From Macrococcoides bohemicum (lineage in GTDB: Bacteria; Bacillota; Bacilli; Staphylococcales; Staphylococcaceae): a stretch of DNA of 64,000 nucleotides. The notes beneath the pieces were generated by a model. It saw nothing but the letters and a program-made list of their open reading frames with translations. It ran no database searches and was not told the origin of the DNA. A program made the position numbers and the translations under genes. Of this stretch, positions 1 to 10,960 are shown piece after piece. The stretch spans positions 310,001 through 374,000 of the forward strand of contig NZ_PZJG01000001.1 in assembly GCF_003259675.1 (NCBI RefSeq). The letters run 5' to 3'. Every line of letters begins with the position of its first letter. Position 1 is the first letter of the stretch.

Positions 1-1
1 C

Positions 2-283
2 GTTCACAACAGCGAGACTGAAGTATGTACACAGGCAGAGCGCGAATTTTTAAAACTTATGGATGGCAGCTGTCAAGTACCGATTGCGGGACATGCAGTA
101 ATGTCTAATGATAAAATCACATTTACCGGATTGATTATGTCTACTGACGGCAAAGAAAAATATAAAGTAACTGAAGCAGGTACTGATCCTGTAGTATTAG
201 GTGCTAAAGTAGCTGAGGCCATGCAACGAAATGGCGCACAGAAGATTATCGAAACTTTGAATAATACGCCAAAATCAAACTAG
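2..283 (+). CDS. hemC: Porphobilinogen deaminase (hydroxymethylbilane synthase), 3' end only
   Basis: The frame is open from the window edge, so the 5' part of the gene lies upstream. HemC joins four porphobilinogens into hydroxymethylbilane in haem biosynthesis. The visible C-terminal domain contains AEREFLKLMDGSCQVPIAG, which matches the family motif around the cysteine that carries the dipyrromethane cofactor (the Cys of DGSCQVP). The gene is followed after 12 bases by hemD, then hemB and hemL, the usual Gram-positive haem operon order. About 93 residues are visible, roughly the last third of the protein. Confidence 0.95.
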   Translation, partial: VHNSETEVCTQAEREFLKLMDGSCQVPIAGHAVMSNDKITFTGLIMSTDGKEKYKVTEAGTDPVVLGAKVAEAMQRNGAQKIIETLNNTPKSN

Positions 284-295
284 AGGATGGTAAAC

Positions 296-979
296 ATGAA
301 GCCAATTGTATTGATGACAGATAGTAAATTGTATAGGGATGAGCGTGTCGAAATCATTCACCTACCGTTTATCGGTGTTGAACCTCTTCCTGTACAACCT
401 ACTCGTCAGCATTATGATTGGCTTATTTTTACAAGTAAAAATGCAGTGGAAATCTTTTTTAAACTGTATGCACATGTTACTTTTGATAATATCGCTGCGA
501 TAGGAATAAAAACAAAAGAACATATTGAGCATTACAATCATAAAGTAGTATTTATGCCCTCTAAATTTAATCAGGAAAGTTTTATCGATGAAATGGATAA
601 TATATTTTGTCACAGTACAGTGTGTTTACCTATTTCAACAGAAGCAAGACCGAAAATGTATGATGCATTGAAATCTTTGGCGGATGTGGATAGAATTGAT
701 TTATATCGACCAGTAAAAATAGATGAAAATATCAATTTGGCTTTGCAATTGATTGAAACACATCAGGTAGACTGGATAACATTCATGTCGCCGTCTAGTG
801 TCAATGCGTATGGAAAACAGTCTAAAAATCATAATTTATCGTTTATGGCAATTGGTCATGTGACGAGCAGTGCATTAAATCAATTAAATATTGAGCATTA
901 TGTAAGTCAAATTGAAACGAAGAAGAGTATGATTGATACGATATTGAATATAGAAAATAACAGAAAAGGTGGATTATAA
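296..979 (+). CDS. hemD: Uroporphyrinogen-III synthase
   Basis: HemD closes hydroxymethylbilane to uroporphyrinogen III with inversion of ring D. Its sequence is poorly conserved in all bacteria. The call rests on its place between hemC and hemB, its length (227 aa from this start) and segments such as [15 protein letters not shown] and [15 protein letters not shown], typical of the two-domain HemD fold. An in-frame ATG at 287 is directly against the GAGG ribosome-binding site (283-286), so the ATG at 296, about nine bases downstream, is the better start. The stop overlaps the hemB start by one base, which suggests translational coupling. Confidence 0.9.
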   Translation: MKPIVLMTDSKLYRDERVEIIHLPFIGVEPLPVQPTRQHYDWLIFTSKNAVEIFFKLYAHVTFDNIAAIGIKTKEHIEHYNHKVVFMPSKFNQESFIDEMDNIFCHSTVCLPISTEARPKMYDALKSLADVDRIDLYRPVKIDENINLALQLIETHQVDWITFMSPSSVNAYGKQSKNHNLSFMAIGHVTSSALNQLNIEHYVSQIETKKSMIDTILNIENNRKGGL

Positions 980-1962
980 TGAATTTTGATAGACACAGAC
1001 GTTTACGTTCTTCAATAAATATGAGAAATATGGTAAGAGAAACGAGTATTGCGAAAAGAGATCTAATTTATCCAATATTCGTCGTTGAAAAAGATGACGT
1101 AAAAAATGAAATTGCTTCTATGCCAGGGATTTACCAGTGGAGTTTAAACATTGTTGAAGAAGAAATTAAAAATGCATATGATTCAGGTATTCGTGCAATT
1201 ATGTTCTTTGGTATTCCGAATCATAAAGATGAATGTGGTACAGGTGCATTTGATGATGACGGTGTTATACAGAAGGCAACACGTTTAGCGAAGTCATTAT
1301 ATCCGGATTTACTTATATTAGCTGATACTTGTTTATGCGAATATACAGACCATGGTCATTGTGGTGTGCTCGATGATCATACACATGACGTCATCAATGA
1401 TGAAACGTTGCCATTGCTTGTAAAGACAGCAGTTTCTCAGGCGAAAGCAGGTGCAGATATTATTGCACCAAGTAATATGATGGATGGATTCGTTGCTGAA
1501 ATTCGTAAAGGTTTAGATGAAGCTGGCTTTATTAATATCCCGATTATGAGTTATGGCATTAAATATGCATCAGCATTTTACGGTCCATTCCGTGATGCAG
1601 CTGAAAGTACGCCTAGTCATGGTGATAGAAAGACATATCAAATGGATCCGGCAAATCGTCTTGAAGCACTACGTGAACTGCAAAGTGATGAAAAAGAAGG
1701 TTGCGATATGATGATCGTTAAACCAGCATTGAGTTATTTAGATATTATCCGTGACGTACGTAATAATAGTAATCTTCCGATTGTTGCATATAATGTCAGC
1801 GGAGAATATTCAATGACAAAAGCTGCTGCAGCAAATGGCTGGATTGATGAAGAACGCGTTGTAATGGAACAGATGCTTTCAATGAAACGTGCAGGTGCAG
1901 ATATGATCATTACTTATTTTGCAAAAGATATTTGTTATTACATCGACAAAGGAGACTACTAA
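979..1962 (+). CDS. hemB: Delta-aminolevulinic acid dehydratase (porphobilinogen synthase)
   Basis: HemB condenses two 5-aminolevulinate molecules into porphobilinogen. The 327-aa length is standard. The zinc-binding triple-cysteine region reads [14 protein letters not shown] (about residues 118-131), so this is the zinc-dependent form. The two active-site lysines lie in [16 protein letters not shown] and [12 protein letters not shown]. The gene is inside the haem operon: it overlaps hemD by one base and hemL begins two bases after its stop. Confidence 0.97.
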   Translation: MNFDRHRRLRSSINMRNMVRETSIAKRDLIYPIFVVEKDDVKNEIASMPGIYQWSLNIVEEEIKNAYDSGIRAIMFFGIPNHKDECGTGAFDDDGVIQKATRLAKSLYPDLLILADTCLCEYTDHGHCGVLDDHTHDVINDETLPLLVKTAVSQAKAGADIIAPSNMMDGFVAEIRKGLDEAGFINIPIMSYGIKYASAFYGPFRDAAESTPSHGDRKTYQMDPANRLEALRELQSDEKEGCDMMIVKPALSYLDIIRDVRNNSNLPIVAYNVSGEYSMTKAAAANGWIDEERVVMEQMLSMKRAGADMIITYFAKDICYYIDKGDY

Positions 1963-1963
1963 A

Positions 1964-3250
1964 ATGAAATTTACCAAATCACATGATGCATTCAAGTCGG
2001 CTGTAGAATTAATGCCTGGAGGCGTTAACAGCCCTGTTCGAGCATTTAAAAGTGTAGATATGGATCCAATATTTATGGATCACGGAAAGGGATCTAAAAT
2101 TTATGATATCGATGGCAATGAATATATCGATTATGTATTAAGCTGGGGACCATTAATCTTAGGACATGCCGATGATAAAGTAACAGATGAACTTCAAAAG
2201 GCTATCTTGAAAGGTAGTAGCTTTGGGGCACCTACAACGTTAGAAAATGAAATGGCGAAACTTGTCATTGAACGCGTGCCATCAGTTGAGATGGTACGTA
2301 TGGTATCAAGCGGAACTGAAGCAACACTTGCTGCACTTCGTTTAGCACGCGGATATACCGGAAAAAATAAAATATTAAAATTTATCGGATGTTATCACGG
2401 ACATAGCGATTCATTATTAATTAAAGCAGGATCAGGAGTAGCAACGCTTGGCTTACCAGACTCACCAGGTGTACCTAAAGGAACTGCTGAAAATACGATT
2501 ACAGTACATTACAATGATCTGGACGCAGTACAAGTTGCTTTTGAGAAATATGGTGATGATATTGCATGTATTATTGTTGAACCAGTAGCTGGGAATATGG
2601 GGGTTGTACCTCCAGTTGAAGGATTTTTACAAGGATTGCGTGATATTACAACACAATACGGTGCTTTACTTATCTTTGATGAAGTTATGACAGGTTTTAG
2701 AGTAGACTACAATTGTGCACAAGGATATTTCGATGTCACACCTGATTTAACGTGTCTTGGAAAAGTTATAGGTGGAGGACTGCCTGTTGGCGCTTTTGGT
2801 GGTAAACGTGAAATTATGGAGCACATCGCACCAGCAGGTAGTATATATCAGGCAGGAACTTTAAGTGGTAATCCATTAGCTATGACAGGTGGATATTATA
2901 CATTAAGTCAATTAACTAAAGAGAGCTATGCTCACTTCAATCAATTAGGTGATCAGTTAGAAAAAGGATTGTATGAGGTGTTTAATAAACATAACGTTCC
3001 GATTACCGTAAATAGAGCTGGCAGTATGATTGGATACTTTTTAAATGAAGAAAAAGTAACGAACTTTGAAATTGCTTCGAAATCAGATTTAAAACAATTT
3101 GCTGCGATGTATAAAGAAATGGCGAATAACGGTGTATTTCTTCCACCTTCACAATTTGAAGGTATGTTTATGTCTACACAACATACGAGCGAAGATATCA
3201 ATAAGACGTTAAATGCATTTGATATGTCATTATCTAAGTTAAAAAAGTAA
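1964..3250 (+). CDS. hemL: Glutamate-1-semialdehyde 2,1-aminomutase
   Basis: HemL is a PLP enzyme that turns glutamate-1-semialdehyde into 5-aminolevulinate, the substrate of HemB. The start at 1964 is preceded by AAGGAG (about 1949-1954) and gives [20 protein letters not shown], the expected N-terminus, and a 428-aa protein. The PLP-binding lysine is in the motif [17 protein letters not shown]. Other conserved parts are [19 protein letters not shown] and [10 protein letters not shown]. It is the last gene of the haem operon and is followed by a hairpin terminator. Confidence 0.97.
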   Translation: MKFTKSHDAFKSAVELMPGGVNSPVRAFKSVDMDPIFMDHGKGSKIYDIDGNEYIDYVLSWGPLILGHADDKVTDELQKAILKGSSFGAPTTLENEMAKLVIERVPSVEMVRMVSSGTEATLAALRLARGYTGKNKILKFIGCYHGHSDSLLIKAGSGVATLGLPDSPGVPKGTAENTITVHYNDLDAVQVAFEKYGDDIACIIVEPVAGNMGVVPPVEGFLQGLRDITTQYGALLIFDEVMTGFRVDYNCAQGYFDVTPDLTCLGKVIGGGLPVGAFGGKREIMEHIAPAGSIYQAGTLSGNPLAMTGGYYTLSQLTKESYAHFNQLGDQLEKGLYEVFNKHNVPITVNRAGSMIGYFLNEEKVTNFEIASKSDLKQFAAMYKEMANNGVFLPPSQFEGMFMSTQHTSEDINKTLNAFDMSLSKLKK

Positions 3251-3278
3251 GAAATAGAAATAAATATTTTTTTCAAGA

Positions 3279-3325
3279 AGAACAATAATCGATTGTAATT
3301 GATTATTGTTCTATTTTATTTTTAT
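3279..3325 (+). terminator. Intrinsic terminator after hemL
   Basis: AGAACAATAATC (3279-3290) pairs perfectly with GATTATTGTTCT (3301-3312) and is followed by a T-rich run. It ends the haem operon. The remaining gap up to 3565 is extremely AT-rich and shows no gene; it probably holds the promoter of the next gene. Confidence 0.8.
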
Positions 3326-3565
3326 TGTGAATTGCAATAATTTAGTACAACTTATTTTATTAAATAAATTGAAAATTTCTTTTGGATATCTGTTCTGATC
3401 AATTTCTGATAAATAAATATTCTAGTATAAAAGGCTTGATATTACTGTATTTTTAAGGAATTAGAAAATTTTTTTAAATATAAATGTTTATAACTATGTT
3501 ATTAAGGTTATCTTAATTATGTAATTAATTTTCTATTACATAAAAAAAATGTGGAGGTAGTTATC

Positions 3566-4021
3566 ATGTCAAACAATAGAAACGATAACAACAAAAATAA
3601 TCAAGACAGAGATGTAATTTATAATTCAGAAACAGATCGTAACAAAACTCACGTTACACATCAAGCAGACGGCGACACTTATAAAGATGGCCGTAAAGTT
3701 AGTGAAGGTGAACATCATGATAAGGTTGTAGTTGAAGAACGTGACAGTGTTCGTCATGATCACATCGAACGTGAACCTAAGAAGAAAAGCCCATGGGCAT
3801 GGTTATTACCATTATTATTACTAGCATTATTAGCAATCTTAGCTTTAAGTTTCTGTAATAATAAAGATGATGATGATAAAGACAAAACAGATTCAGAAAC
3901 TAAAACAGAAGAAAAAGCGACAACAGAAGAAGTAGAAACTACTGAAGATGCTACAACTGAAGAAGCTTCAATCAAAAAATTCGATCTTGCAACAATCACA
4001 AATTTTGATTTAGCTGCATAA
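3566..4021 (+). CDS. Unknown membrane-anchored protein with acidic Thr/Glu-rich tail
   Basis: I do not recognise this 151-aa protein as a named family. The N-terminal 80 residues are very hydrophilic and rich in Asn, Asp and His (for example NNRNDNNKNNQDRD). A basic patch PKKKSP and one strongly hydrophobic helix (WAWLLPLLLLALLAILALSF, about residues 76-95) follow. A Lys/Asp/Glu/Thr-rich stretch with repeated TTEE comes next, and then a short C-terminal segment with KKFDLATITNFDLAA. The layout suggests a single-span membrane protein. An upstream GTG (3551) is possible, but GGAGG at 3553-3557 fits the ATG at 3566. It stands alone between two terminators. Confidence 0.7.
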   Translation: MSNNRNDNNKNNQDRDVIYNSETDRNKTHVTHQADGDTYKDGRKVSEGEHHDKVVVEERDSVRHDHIEREPKKKSPWAWLLPLLLLALLAILALSFCNNKDDDDKDKTDSETKTEEKATTEEVETTEDATTEEASIKKFDLATITNFDLAA

Positions 4022-4029
4022 TGATAACT

Positions 4030-4059
4030 AATAGGACTCAATATGAGTCCTATTTTTTG
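4030..4059 (+). terminator. Intrinsic terminator
   Basis: AATAGGACTC and GAGTCCTATT form a ten-pair stem with a five-base loop, followed by a T run. It ends the transcript of the unknown membrane-protein gene. Confidence 0.85.
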
Positions 4060-4156
4060 TGTTATAAGCAATTAATATGTATTATTTTATTTTCTTCTAT
4101 ATATTAATAGTAGCAAAGGTTATTTTACCGTATTAAATTTGATGGAAGTGTTTTTT

Positions 4157-5218
4157 ATGAGTTATATATTACTATTTTTAATCAGCATTATTTTCAGTTT
4201 GATTTTAGATCAGATAGGTATGATACTACCATGGTTATTTGGACCGATCTTAGCTACTATAATTCTCAGGAAATTTACCTCATTAACATATAGGTGGCCT
4301 AAGTGGCTTGGAGACATAGGTCTATATATATTAGGTGCACAAATAGGTGTGTCTTTTACAAAAGAGGTATTTGTAGATATCGCGGGTGATTTCCTGTCTG
4401 TTATATTTTTAAGTGTAATGATTTTATTGAGTGCTATAATGATTTCATTTGTTTTTAAACACATTGTTAATTGTACAACTGAAACTGCTTTACTGGCGTC
4501 CATTCCAGGTGCATTAAATCAAATGATCGTTATGGCAGAAGAAAATAAAAATGCCAACATCTTAGTTGTAACACTTGCACAAACGTCTCGTTTACTGTTC
4601 GTAATTATGATTGTGCCGTTTATTTCTAGTATGACTTCAGACAATCATGAACATTATCAAATTAATAGAGCAAAGCAAGTATTTGAAGTTTTAACGCTTG
4701 AACAAATTGTAATGATTGTTGCGATGATTGCTGCAGGTATATATATTTTAAAGCTTATCCATTTTCCTGTGCCAGATATGTTAGGTCCGACATTTGCCAT
4801 TTTAATCTGGAATTTAAGTACGGGATTAAATTTTACTGTTCCGATGTCATTGATAAACTTTGCACAATTATTGTTTGGTGTACGTATTGGACTGCAAATG
4901 TATGATTTATCTAGTCAGATAAATAAAAGGTTGTTTATAGGGATTTTTATTCAAAATATATTACTTATTATTTGTGCCATTTTTTTGAGTATCGTTATCA
5001 ATATTTATACAGATCATAACTTTAATGATGTATTCTTAATTGCAGCGCCAGGAGGTATGGCACAGATAATCGTAGTCGCACTTGAGACAGGGGCAAATGT
5101 TGCGATGATATCAAGCTATCATATTTTTAGGATCTTTCTTATTTTATTAATTGTAGCGCCAATAATGTCCTGGTACTTAACGCATAGACTGAATAGTGAG
5201 ATAGGCAGTGCTGATTGA
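4157..5218 (+). CDS. AbrB-family polytopic membrane protein (putative transporter)
   Basis: This 353-aa, very hydrophobic protein has about ten predicted membrane spans in two similar halves. The duplicated motif is LPWLFGPILATII near the N-terminus and VPDMLGPTFAILIWN in the second half, each followed by GAQIGVS- or GVRIGLQ-like segments. That duplication is typical of the membrane protein family annotated AbrB or ammonia monooxygenase-like, whose substrate is not firmly known. SIPGALNQMIVMAEE and AAPGGMAQIIVVALE are the second repeated pair. The start at 4157 follows GGAAG (4144-4148) with normal spacing; 4142 is an alternative. The downstream T-box belongs to valS, not to this gene. Confidence 0.8.
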   Translation: MSYILLFLISIIFSLILDQIGMILPWLFGPILATIILRKFTSLTYRWPKWLGDIGLYILGAQIGVSFTKEVFVDIAGDFLSVIFLSVMILLSAIMISFVFKHIVNCTTETALLASIPGALNQMIVMAEENKNANILVVTLAQTSRLLFVIMIVPFISSMTSDNHEHYQINRAKQVFEVLTLEQIVMIVAMIAAGIYILKLIHFPVPDMLGPTFAILIWNLSTGLNFTVPMSLINFAQLLFGVRIGLQMYDLSSQINKRLFIGIFIQNILLIICAIFLSIVINIYTDHNFNDVFLIAAPGGMAQIIVVALETGANVAMISSYHIFRIFLILLIVAPIMSWYLTHRLNSEIGSAD

Positions 5219-5224
5219 CAGTTA

Positions 5225-5477
5225 AATGATAATCTTATACAATATGTTTAACTAAATATTCCTACAGGAAGAGTAGTTAGATGGATATCCAAGAGAGTGC
5301 ATGGACGGTGGAAATGCATATTGAAATTTAGCGAAGGTAGCCTGACTTGAATGTACTTTGAACTTAAGTAGAGGTACACGTGCGAGAGCGTTAATCGAAA
5401 CAAGTGCAGCGTAAGCTGAATTTAGGTGGTACCACGGTTATCCCGTCCTATTGTTATAGGACGGGATTTTTTTGCAG
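5225..5477 (+). promoter_or_regulatory. T-box riboswitch leader of valS
   Basis: The leader shows T-box landmarks: an AGAGAG-type element (around 5292), GAAGGTAGC, the conserved T-box segment TTTAGGTGGTACCACGG (about 5421-5437) and a strong terminator, ATCCCGTCCTAT paired with ATAGGACGGGAT and a T run (about 5440-5475). T-boxes bind uncharged tRNA through a specifier codon and let transcription continue when the tRNA is not charged. The downstream gene makes valine the expected tRNA. GTA in GAATGTACTTTG is a plausible specifier, but I did not fold stem I. Confidence 0.92.
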
Positions 5478-5511
5478 GAAATTTTGGACAATATATATTG
5501 GAGGAATGACT

Positions 5512-8139
5512 ATGGATACAAAATACAATCCACAGCAAGTAGAACAAGGACGATACCAGGAATGGTTAGATAAAAGTTTATTTAAAGCAACTGAAGATGA
5601 TGACAAGAAGCCATTTACTATAGTGATTCCGCCACCGAATGTTACAGGTAAATTGCATATTGGGCATGCATGGGATACGACTTTACAAGATATTATTACG
5701 CGTATAAAACGCATGCAGGGTTATAATACATTATACTTACCAGGAATGGACCATGCAGGAATAGCGACACAGGCTAAAGTTGAAGCGAAGTTACGTGAAG
5801 AAGGTATTACACGTCATGATATTGGTCGTGCAAAATTTTTAGAGCATACAATGGATTGGAAAGAAGAATATGCAGGTTTTATTCGTGATCAATGGGCGAA
5901 ACTTGGATTAGGATTAGATTATTCTCGTGAACGCTTCACCTTAGATGAAGGATTAAGTGAAGCGGTTAAAGAAGTTTTCGTTAAAATGTATGATAAAGGT
6001 TTAATCTACCGTGGCGAGCGTATTATTAACTGGGATCCAGCAGCGCGAACTGCATTAAGTGATATCGAAGTAATACATGAGGAAGTTGAAGGCGCATTCT
6101 ATCATATCAAATATCCATATGCAGAAGGTGAAGGATTTATTGAAATTGCAACAACACGTCCTGAAACATTACTAGGTGATACTGCTGTTGTTGTACATCC
6201 AGAAGATGAACGATATAAAGATGTAATCGGTAAAACAGTTATCTTGCCAATCGTTGAACGTGAGTTACCTATTTTAGGTGATGATTATGTAGAGATGGAT
6301 TTTGGTAGTGGTGCAATGAAAGTTACTCCAGCGCATGATCCAAATGACTTTGAAATCGGTAATCGTCATAATCTGAAACGCATCAATGTAATGAATGAAG
6401 ACGGTACGATGAACGAATTAGCTGGTAAATATGCTGGTATGGACCGCTTTGAATGTCGTAAGACGCTTGTGCAAGACTTACAGGATGCTGGTCTGATGAT
6501 TAAAATTGAGAAACATATGCATCAGGTTGGTCATAGTGAAAGAAGCGGCGCGATTGTAGAACCTTATCTTTCAAAACAATGGTTCGTAAAAATGGCTCCT
6601 TTAGCAGAACAATCATTAAATTTTCAAAAGACAGATGAAAAAATTGAATTTGTTCCGCCACGTTTTGAAGGAACATTTAACCGCTGGATGGAGGGTATCC
6701 ATGATTGGTGTATATCACGTCAGTTATGGTGGGGACATCAAATTCCTGCATGGTATCACAATGAAACAGGAGAATTATACGTAGGTAAAGAAGCGCCTGT
6801 TGATAGTGAAAACTGGACACAGGATGAAGATGTTCTAGATACTTGGTTCTCAAGTGCATTATGGCCTTTCTCTACTCTTGGCTGGCCAAATGTGGATGCT
6901 GAAGATTTCAAACGTTTCTATCCGACTAATGTGCTTGTTACAGGTTATGATATTATCTTCTTCTGGGTTGCACGTATGATCTTCCAGGGTATTGAATTTA
7001 CAGAGACGAAACCTTTTAATGAAGTATTGATTCATGGGCTAGTACGTGCTGAAGATGGCCGTAAAATGAGTAAATCATTAGGCAACGGTGTAGATCCAAT
7101 GGACGTTATTGAACAATATGGTGCTGATAGTTTACGCTACTTCTTAGCAACGGGATCAACACCTGGTCAGGATTTACGTTATTCTACAGAAAAGATTGAA
7201 GCAACCTGGAACTTCATCAATAAAATATGGAATGCTTCGCGATTCAGTATTATGAATATCGGTGATGATTTTAAATCTAGTGATATTAAATTAGATGGTA
7301 AAAAATCTCTTGCTGATGAATGGATTTTAACACGTCTAAATGAAACGATTGAAGAAGTAACACGTTTAGCAGATAAGTATGAGTTTGGTGAAGTTGGCCG
7401 AGTACTATATAACTTTATCTGGGACGAATTCTGTGACTGGTATATTGAAATGAGTAAAATACCGATGAACGGTGAAGATGAAGAAGCAAAACAAATGACG
7501 CGTTCGATTTTAGCATATACTTTAGATTCAATTATGCGTATGATGCACCCGTTTATGCCATTCGTTACAGAAAGCATCTGGCAGAACTTACCTGTTGAAG
7601 GTGACTCTATCGTTACAGCAAGCTGGCCGGTAGTGCGTCCTGAGCTTTCGGATATTGAAAGTAAGAAATCAATGGAACAGCTTATGGAAATTATTCGTGC
7701 CGTGAGAAATACGCGTAATGAAGTGAATACGCCAATGAGTAAACAAATTCCGATGATGATTAAGACGAATAATCAGGAAACGACTGAACGCCTTGAAACA
7801 GAGAGACCTTTTATCGAGCGTTTCTGTAATCCAAGTGAACTTACCATCAGCACCGAAGTTGATATGCCTGAAGAAGTGATGACTACAGCTGTAACAGGTG
7901 GATTGGTTATCTTACCATTAGAAGGTTTAATCGACATGGACAAAGAAATTGAGCGATTAGAAAAAGAATTGAAGAAATGGGCTTCAGAGTTAGATCGTGT
8001 TAATAAAAAGTTAAGTAATGAAAAGTTCGTATCTAAAGCACCTGAGAAAATTATAAATGAAGAAAAAGAAAAACAAGCACTTTATACAGAAAAATATGAA
8101 AGTGTTCAAGCACGATTAAATCAATTGAACAGGAAGTAA
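5512..8139 (+). CDS. valS: Valyl-tRNA synthetase
   Basis: ValS charges tRNA-Val. It is a class I synthetase of 875 aa, the usual length. The HIGH motif reads [10 protein letters not shown] and the KMSKS motif reads [11 protein letters not shown] (about residue 520). The editing domain carries [13 protein letters not shown] and the tRNA-binding C-terminal coiled coil carries [14 protein letters not shown]. Frames extending upstream to 5404 run through the T-box and are not coding. Of two nearby ATGs, 5506 is only one base from GGAGG, while 5512 has seven-base spacing, so 5512 is chosen. The gene is under T-box control and is followed closely by folC. Confidence 0.98.
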   Translation: MDTKYNPQQVEQGRYQEWLDKSLFKATEDDDKKPFTIVIPPPNVTGKLHIGHAWDTTLQDIITRIKRMQGYNTLYLPGMDHAGIATQAKVEAKLREEGITRHDIGRAKFLEHTMDWKEEYAGFIRDQWAKLGLGLDYSRERFTLDEGLSEAVKEVFVKMYDKGLIYRGERIINWDPAARTALSDIEVIHEEVEGAFYHIKYPYAEGEGFIEIATTRPETLLGDTAVVVHPEDERYKDVIGKTVILPIVERELPILGDDYVEMDFGSGAMKVTPAHDPNDFEIGNRHNLKRINVMNEDGTMNELAGKYAGMDRFECRKTLVQDLQDAGLMIKIEKHMHQVGHSERSGAIVEPYLSKQWFVKMAPLAEQSLNFQKTDEKIEFVPPRFEGTFNRWMEGIHDWCISRQLWWGHQIPAWYHNETGELYVGKEAPVDSENWTQDEDVLDTWFSSALWPFSTLGWPNVDAEDFKRFYPTNVLVTGYDIIFFWVARMIFQGIEFTETKPFNEVLIHGLVRAEDGRKMSKSLGNGVDPMDVIEQYGADSLRYFLATGSTPGQDLRYSTEKIEATWNFINKIWNASRFSIMNIGDDFKSSDIKLDGKKSLADEWILTRLNETIEEVTRLADKYEFGEVGRVLYNFIWDEFCDWYIEMSKIPMNGEDEEAKQMTRSILAYTLDSIMRMMHPFMPFVTESIWQNLPVEGDSIVTASWPVVRPELSDIESKKSMEQLMEIIRAVRNTRNEVNTPMSKQIPMMIKTNNQETTERLETERPFIERFCNPSELTISTEVDMPEEVMTTAVTGGLVILPLEGLIDMDKEIERLEKELKKWASELDRVNKKLSNEKFVSKAPEKIINEEKEKQALYTEKYESVQARLNQLNRK

Positions 8140-8143
8140 TCAT

Positions 8144-9406
8144 ATGAATTATTTAGAGAGCTTATATTGGATTCATGAGCGTTATAAATTTGGAATTAAG
8201 CCGGGTATTAAACGTATGGAATGGATGCTTGAACGATTAGAACATCCTGAAAGAAATATTAATGGTATTCATGTCGTTGGTACAAATGGTAAAGGTTCAA
8301 CGGTTAGTTATTTAAAGAATGCATTGATTGAAAATAATTATTCTGTAGGAACCTTTACATCACCTTATATAGAAACTTTCAATGAACGTATCAGTCTTAA
8401 TGGCTTGCCAATTACGAATGATGAAATCGTTGAGCTTGTTAGTATCGTAAAACCCGTTAGTGAAATGCTGGACGCTGAAACAGATTTAGGAGTAGCGACG
8501 GAATTTGAAATAATTACGATGATGATGTTTGTGTATTTCGGTCAAATTCATCCAGTGGATTTCGTGATTGTAGAAGCTGGTTTAGGAGCTAAGAATGACT
8601 CGACCAACGTGTTCATGCCTATCATGACCATCTTAACAAGTATCGGTTTAGATCATACTAATATTATCGGAGATTCTTATCTGGATATTGCGAAAGAAAA
8701 AGCTGGTGTGATAAAGGCCGGCGTGCCTTTCGTCTATGCAGCCAAAAACGATGAAGCAAAGGCGTATTTAAATTCAGTCGTCGAAGAAAAGCACGTAAAA
8801 GGTATAAAGCTGGAACGTGATATTCAATGTATTTCAAACGGTAAGGAATTTACGTTCAGATATAAAGACTATGAACTAGAAAATATCGAGCTGAAGATGA
8901 TCGGTACGCATCAACAGGAAAATGCTTCACTTGCGATTGCGACATTATTAGAGATGTTTGATCGTGGAATGATTATGCTTAATTTCAATAAAATGATCGA
9001 TGCGATTGAAGATACTACGTGGACTGGTCGCATTGAGACTGTTCGGGAGAATCCAACTATTATTCTTGATGGTGCACATAATAAAGAATCTATTGATGTA
9101 TTAGTAGATACTATGAAAACATATTATCCTGATCGACGAATCGATGTGCTATTCTCAGCAATTGATGGGAAACCAATCGGCAAGATGCTAAAAGCTCTGG
9201 AATCAATTGCCGATACATTTTACGTGACAGCATTTGATTTCCCGAAAGCATTACCGGTTGACACCATTTATGAGAATGTAGAGCATGAAAAGAAAGTTAA
9301 AATTAAAGACTATGCAGATTTTATTAAGTCGTACGATGGAGACTTATTGCTTGTTACAGGAAGTTTATATTTTATCAGTGCGGTAAAAGATAAATTAAAA
9401 AAATAA
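8144..9406 (+). CDS. folC: Folylpolyglutamate synthase / dihydrofolate synthase
   Basis: FolC adds glutamates to folates so that they are kept in the cell. The protein is 420 aa, the expected size. It shows the Mur-ligase-type P-loop GTNGKGSTVSYLKNAL (about residues 43-58), FTSPYIETFNERI, the EAGLGAKNDSTN segment and TGRIETVRENPTIILDGAHN. The gene starts four bases after the valS stop and its ribosome-binding site AGGAAG lies within the valS end, so the two are co-transcribed and share T-box control. Confidence 0.95.
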   Translation: MNYLESLYWIHERYKFGIKPGIKRMEWMLERLEHPERNINGIHVVGTNGKGSTVSYLKNALIENNYSVGTFTSPYIETFNERISLNGLPITNDEIVELVSIVKPVSEMLDAETDLGVATEFEIITMMMFVYFGQIHPVDFVIVEAGLGAKNDSTNVFMPIMTILTSIGLDHTNIIGDSYLDIAKEKAGVIKAGVPFVYAAKNDEAKAYLNSVVEEKHVKGIKLERDIQCISNGKEFTFRYKDYELENIELKMIGTHQQENASLAIATLLEMFDRGMIMLNFNKMIDAIEDTTWTGRIETVRENPTIILDGAHNKESIDVLVDTMKTYYPDRRIDVLFSAIDGKPIGKMLKALESIADTFYVTAFDFPKALPVDTIYENVEHEKKVKIKDYADFIKSYDGDLLLVTGSLYFISAVKDKLKK

Positions 9407-9420
9407 TTGATACATTTTTG

Positions 9421-9454
9421 ACAAAGAGTCTATTTATAGATTCTTTGTTTTTTT
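9421..9454 (+). terminator. Intrinsic terminator after folC
   Basis: ACAAAGA pairs with TCTTTGT around an AT-rich loop and runs into a stretch of T residues. It ends the valS-folC transcript. Confidence 0.75.
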
Positions 9455-9504
9455 ATGCAGAAATTTCAGAAAATAGGGAATGATATTTTAAAGGAGGAAT
9501 TTAT

Positions 9505-10890
9505 ATGGAAAAAAAGTTAAAAATGCCCCATACGTATTTTTTACTGCTATTGATCGTTTGTGTCGCTGCAGTAATGACTTATATTGTTCCTGCAGGTGAA
9601 TTTGATAGAAAAGTGGTAGATAAACAAAATATAGTTGTAAATGGTTCTTACCATGAAGTAGCACAATCTCCTGCGCAACCTATTGAAATATTTAGAGCTG
9701 TTCCACAAGGTTTAATTGAAGGGGCAGAAATTATTTTTTACATATTTATTGTTGGTGGGGCATTTGGCGTTATTCATCGCACAGATGCTATTACAACAGG
9801 TGTTAATTCTTTGATGAATCGAATTGGAAAATATGGTAAATGGTTGATTCCAATGACTATGATTATTTTCAGTATATTAGGATTTTCAATTGGGCTGAGT
9901 GAAGAAACGATAATTTTTGTACCGATAGGCATCGCACTTGCGACAGCACTTGGTTATGATGCGATGGTGGGTGCAAGTATGATAGCATTAGGTGCAGGAA
10001 TAGGATTCCTGGGAGGGATGATAAACCCTTTTACGGTAGGAATTGCACAGAAGATTGCAGAAGTAAAATTATTTTCTGGTTGGGGTTTTAGAACAGTAGT
10101 ATATTTACTTGTCCTTATTTCTGGGATTGCATATGTTATGTTATATGCAAGAAAAGTAAAAAATAATCCAGGAAAAAGCTTGTTACATGATATTAATGTT
10201 GAAGAACGCAGTACAATGAGTGAGGATGTTTTAAATACAAAGTTTGATTCATTTAGAAAGCGACATGCGATTATATTAATATTGCTTACAATAACGATTA
10301 TTATAAATGTGTACGGTATCTTTAAATATGAATGGTTCTTATCACAAATGAGTGCAAACTTCTTATTGATGGGAATCGTTGCTGGCCTCATCGGAGGTTT
10401 AGGTTTAAACGGTACATTTGATGCATTACTTGAAGGGATGAAAGATATTTTATTTGGCGCTATTATTGTAGGATTTGCAAAAGCAATTGTCGTTGTTCTG
10501 ACGTCAGGAAAAATAATCGATACAATTGTATTCTATATGACTGATTTTATTGATCATCTTCCGACAGCATTTTCAGTCATAGCGATGTTCATCACACAGT
10601 TAGTATTAAATTTCTTTATTCCTTCTGGATCAGGTCAAGCAATGACGACTATGCCGATTATGGTACCAATCAGTGATTTACTCGGGATTAACCGACAAGT
10701 CGCTGTACTTGCATTCCAATATGGTGATGCAATCAGTAACAACATCATCCCGACATCTGCTTCTTTGATGGGGTTACTTGCGGTAGCAGGTATTCCGTAT
10801 TCAAAATGGCTAAAATTTGTCTGGAAGATTTCATTGATCTGGGCTGTAATTTGTCTGTCAAGTTTAATTGTATATACTTATTTTTTCTAG
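9505..10890 (+). CDS. YfcC-family membrane transporter (ArcD/DcuC superfamily)
   Basis: This 461-aa protein has about eleven to twelve hydrophobic spans. The N-terminal part VAAVMTYIVPAGEFDRKV and the repeated IVGGAFGVIHRTDAI and FIPSGSGQAMTTMPIMVP segments are hallmarks of the YfcC/ArcD-like secondary carriers, which move basic amino acids or C4-dicarboxylates. The exact substrate cannot be read from the sequence. A strong ribosome-binding site AAAGGAGGA precedes the ATG. The gene is a single transcription unit between two terminators. Confidence 0.82.
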   Translation: MEKKLKMPHTYFLLLLIVCVAAVMTYIVPAGEFDRKVVDKQNIVVNGSYHEVAQSPAQPIEIFRAVPQGLIEGAEIIFYIFIVGGAFGVIHRTDAITTGVNSLMNRIGKYGKWLIPMTMIIFSILGFSIGLSEETIIFVPIGIALATALGYDAMVGASMIALGAGIGFLGGMINPFTVGIAQKIAEVKLFSGWGFRTVVYLLVLISGIAYVMLYARKVKNNPGKSLLHDINVEERSTMSEDVLNTKFDSFRKRHAIILILLTITIIINVYGIFKYEWFLSQMSANFLLMGIVAGLIGGLGLNGTFDALLEGMKDILFGAIIVGFAKAIVVVLTSGKIIDTIVFYMTDFIDHLPTAFSVIAMFITQLVLNFFIPSGSGQAMTTMPIMVPISDLLGINRQVAVLAFQYGDAISNNIIPTSASLMGLLAVAGIPYSKWLKFVWKISLIWAVICLSSLIVYTYFF

Positions 10891-10901
10891 TATTAATATT
10901 T

Positions 10902-10960
10902 GCTTCAAAATCAAAGTTCTGTCTTTATTTTCTGCAGAATTTTGATTTTGAAGCTTTTTA
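10902..10960 (+). terminator. Long-stem intrinsic terminator
   Basis: GCTTCAAAATCAAAGTTCTG (10902-10921) pairs with 10935-10954 with one wobble, giving a 20-pair stem and a 13-base loop, followed by TTTTTA. The stem is unusually long for a terminator and reads through in both directions. Confidence 0.8.

Noticed and set aside
3760-4071. Minus-strand Ser/Val-rich frame opposite the unknown membrane protein
   Set aside because: It is the antisense of a low-complexity Thr/Glu region and has no ribosome-binding site; the plus-strand gene has one.
5404-5511. N-terminal extension of ValS upstream of 5512
   Set aside because: The frame is open but runs through the T-box antiterminator and terminator; the good ribosome-binding site and family N-terminus are at 5512.
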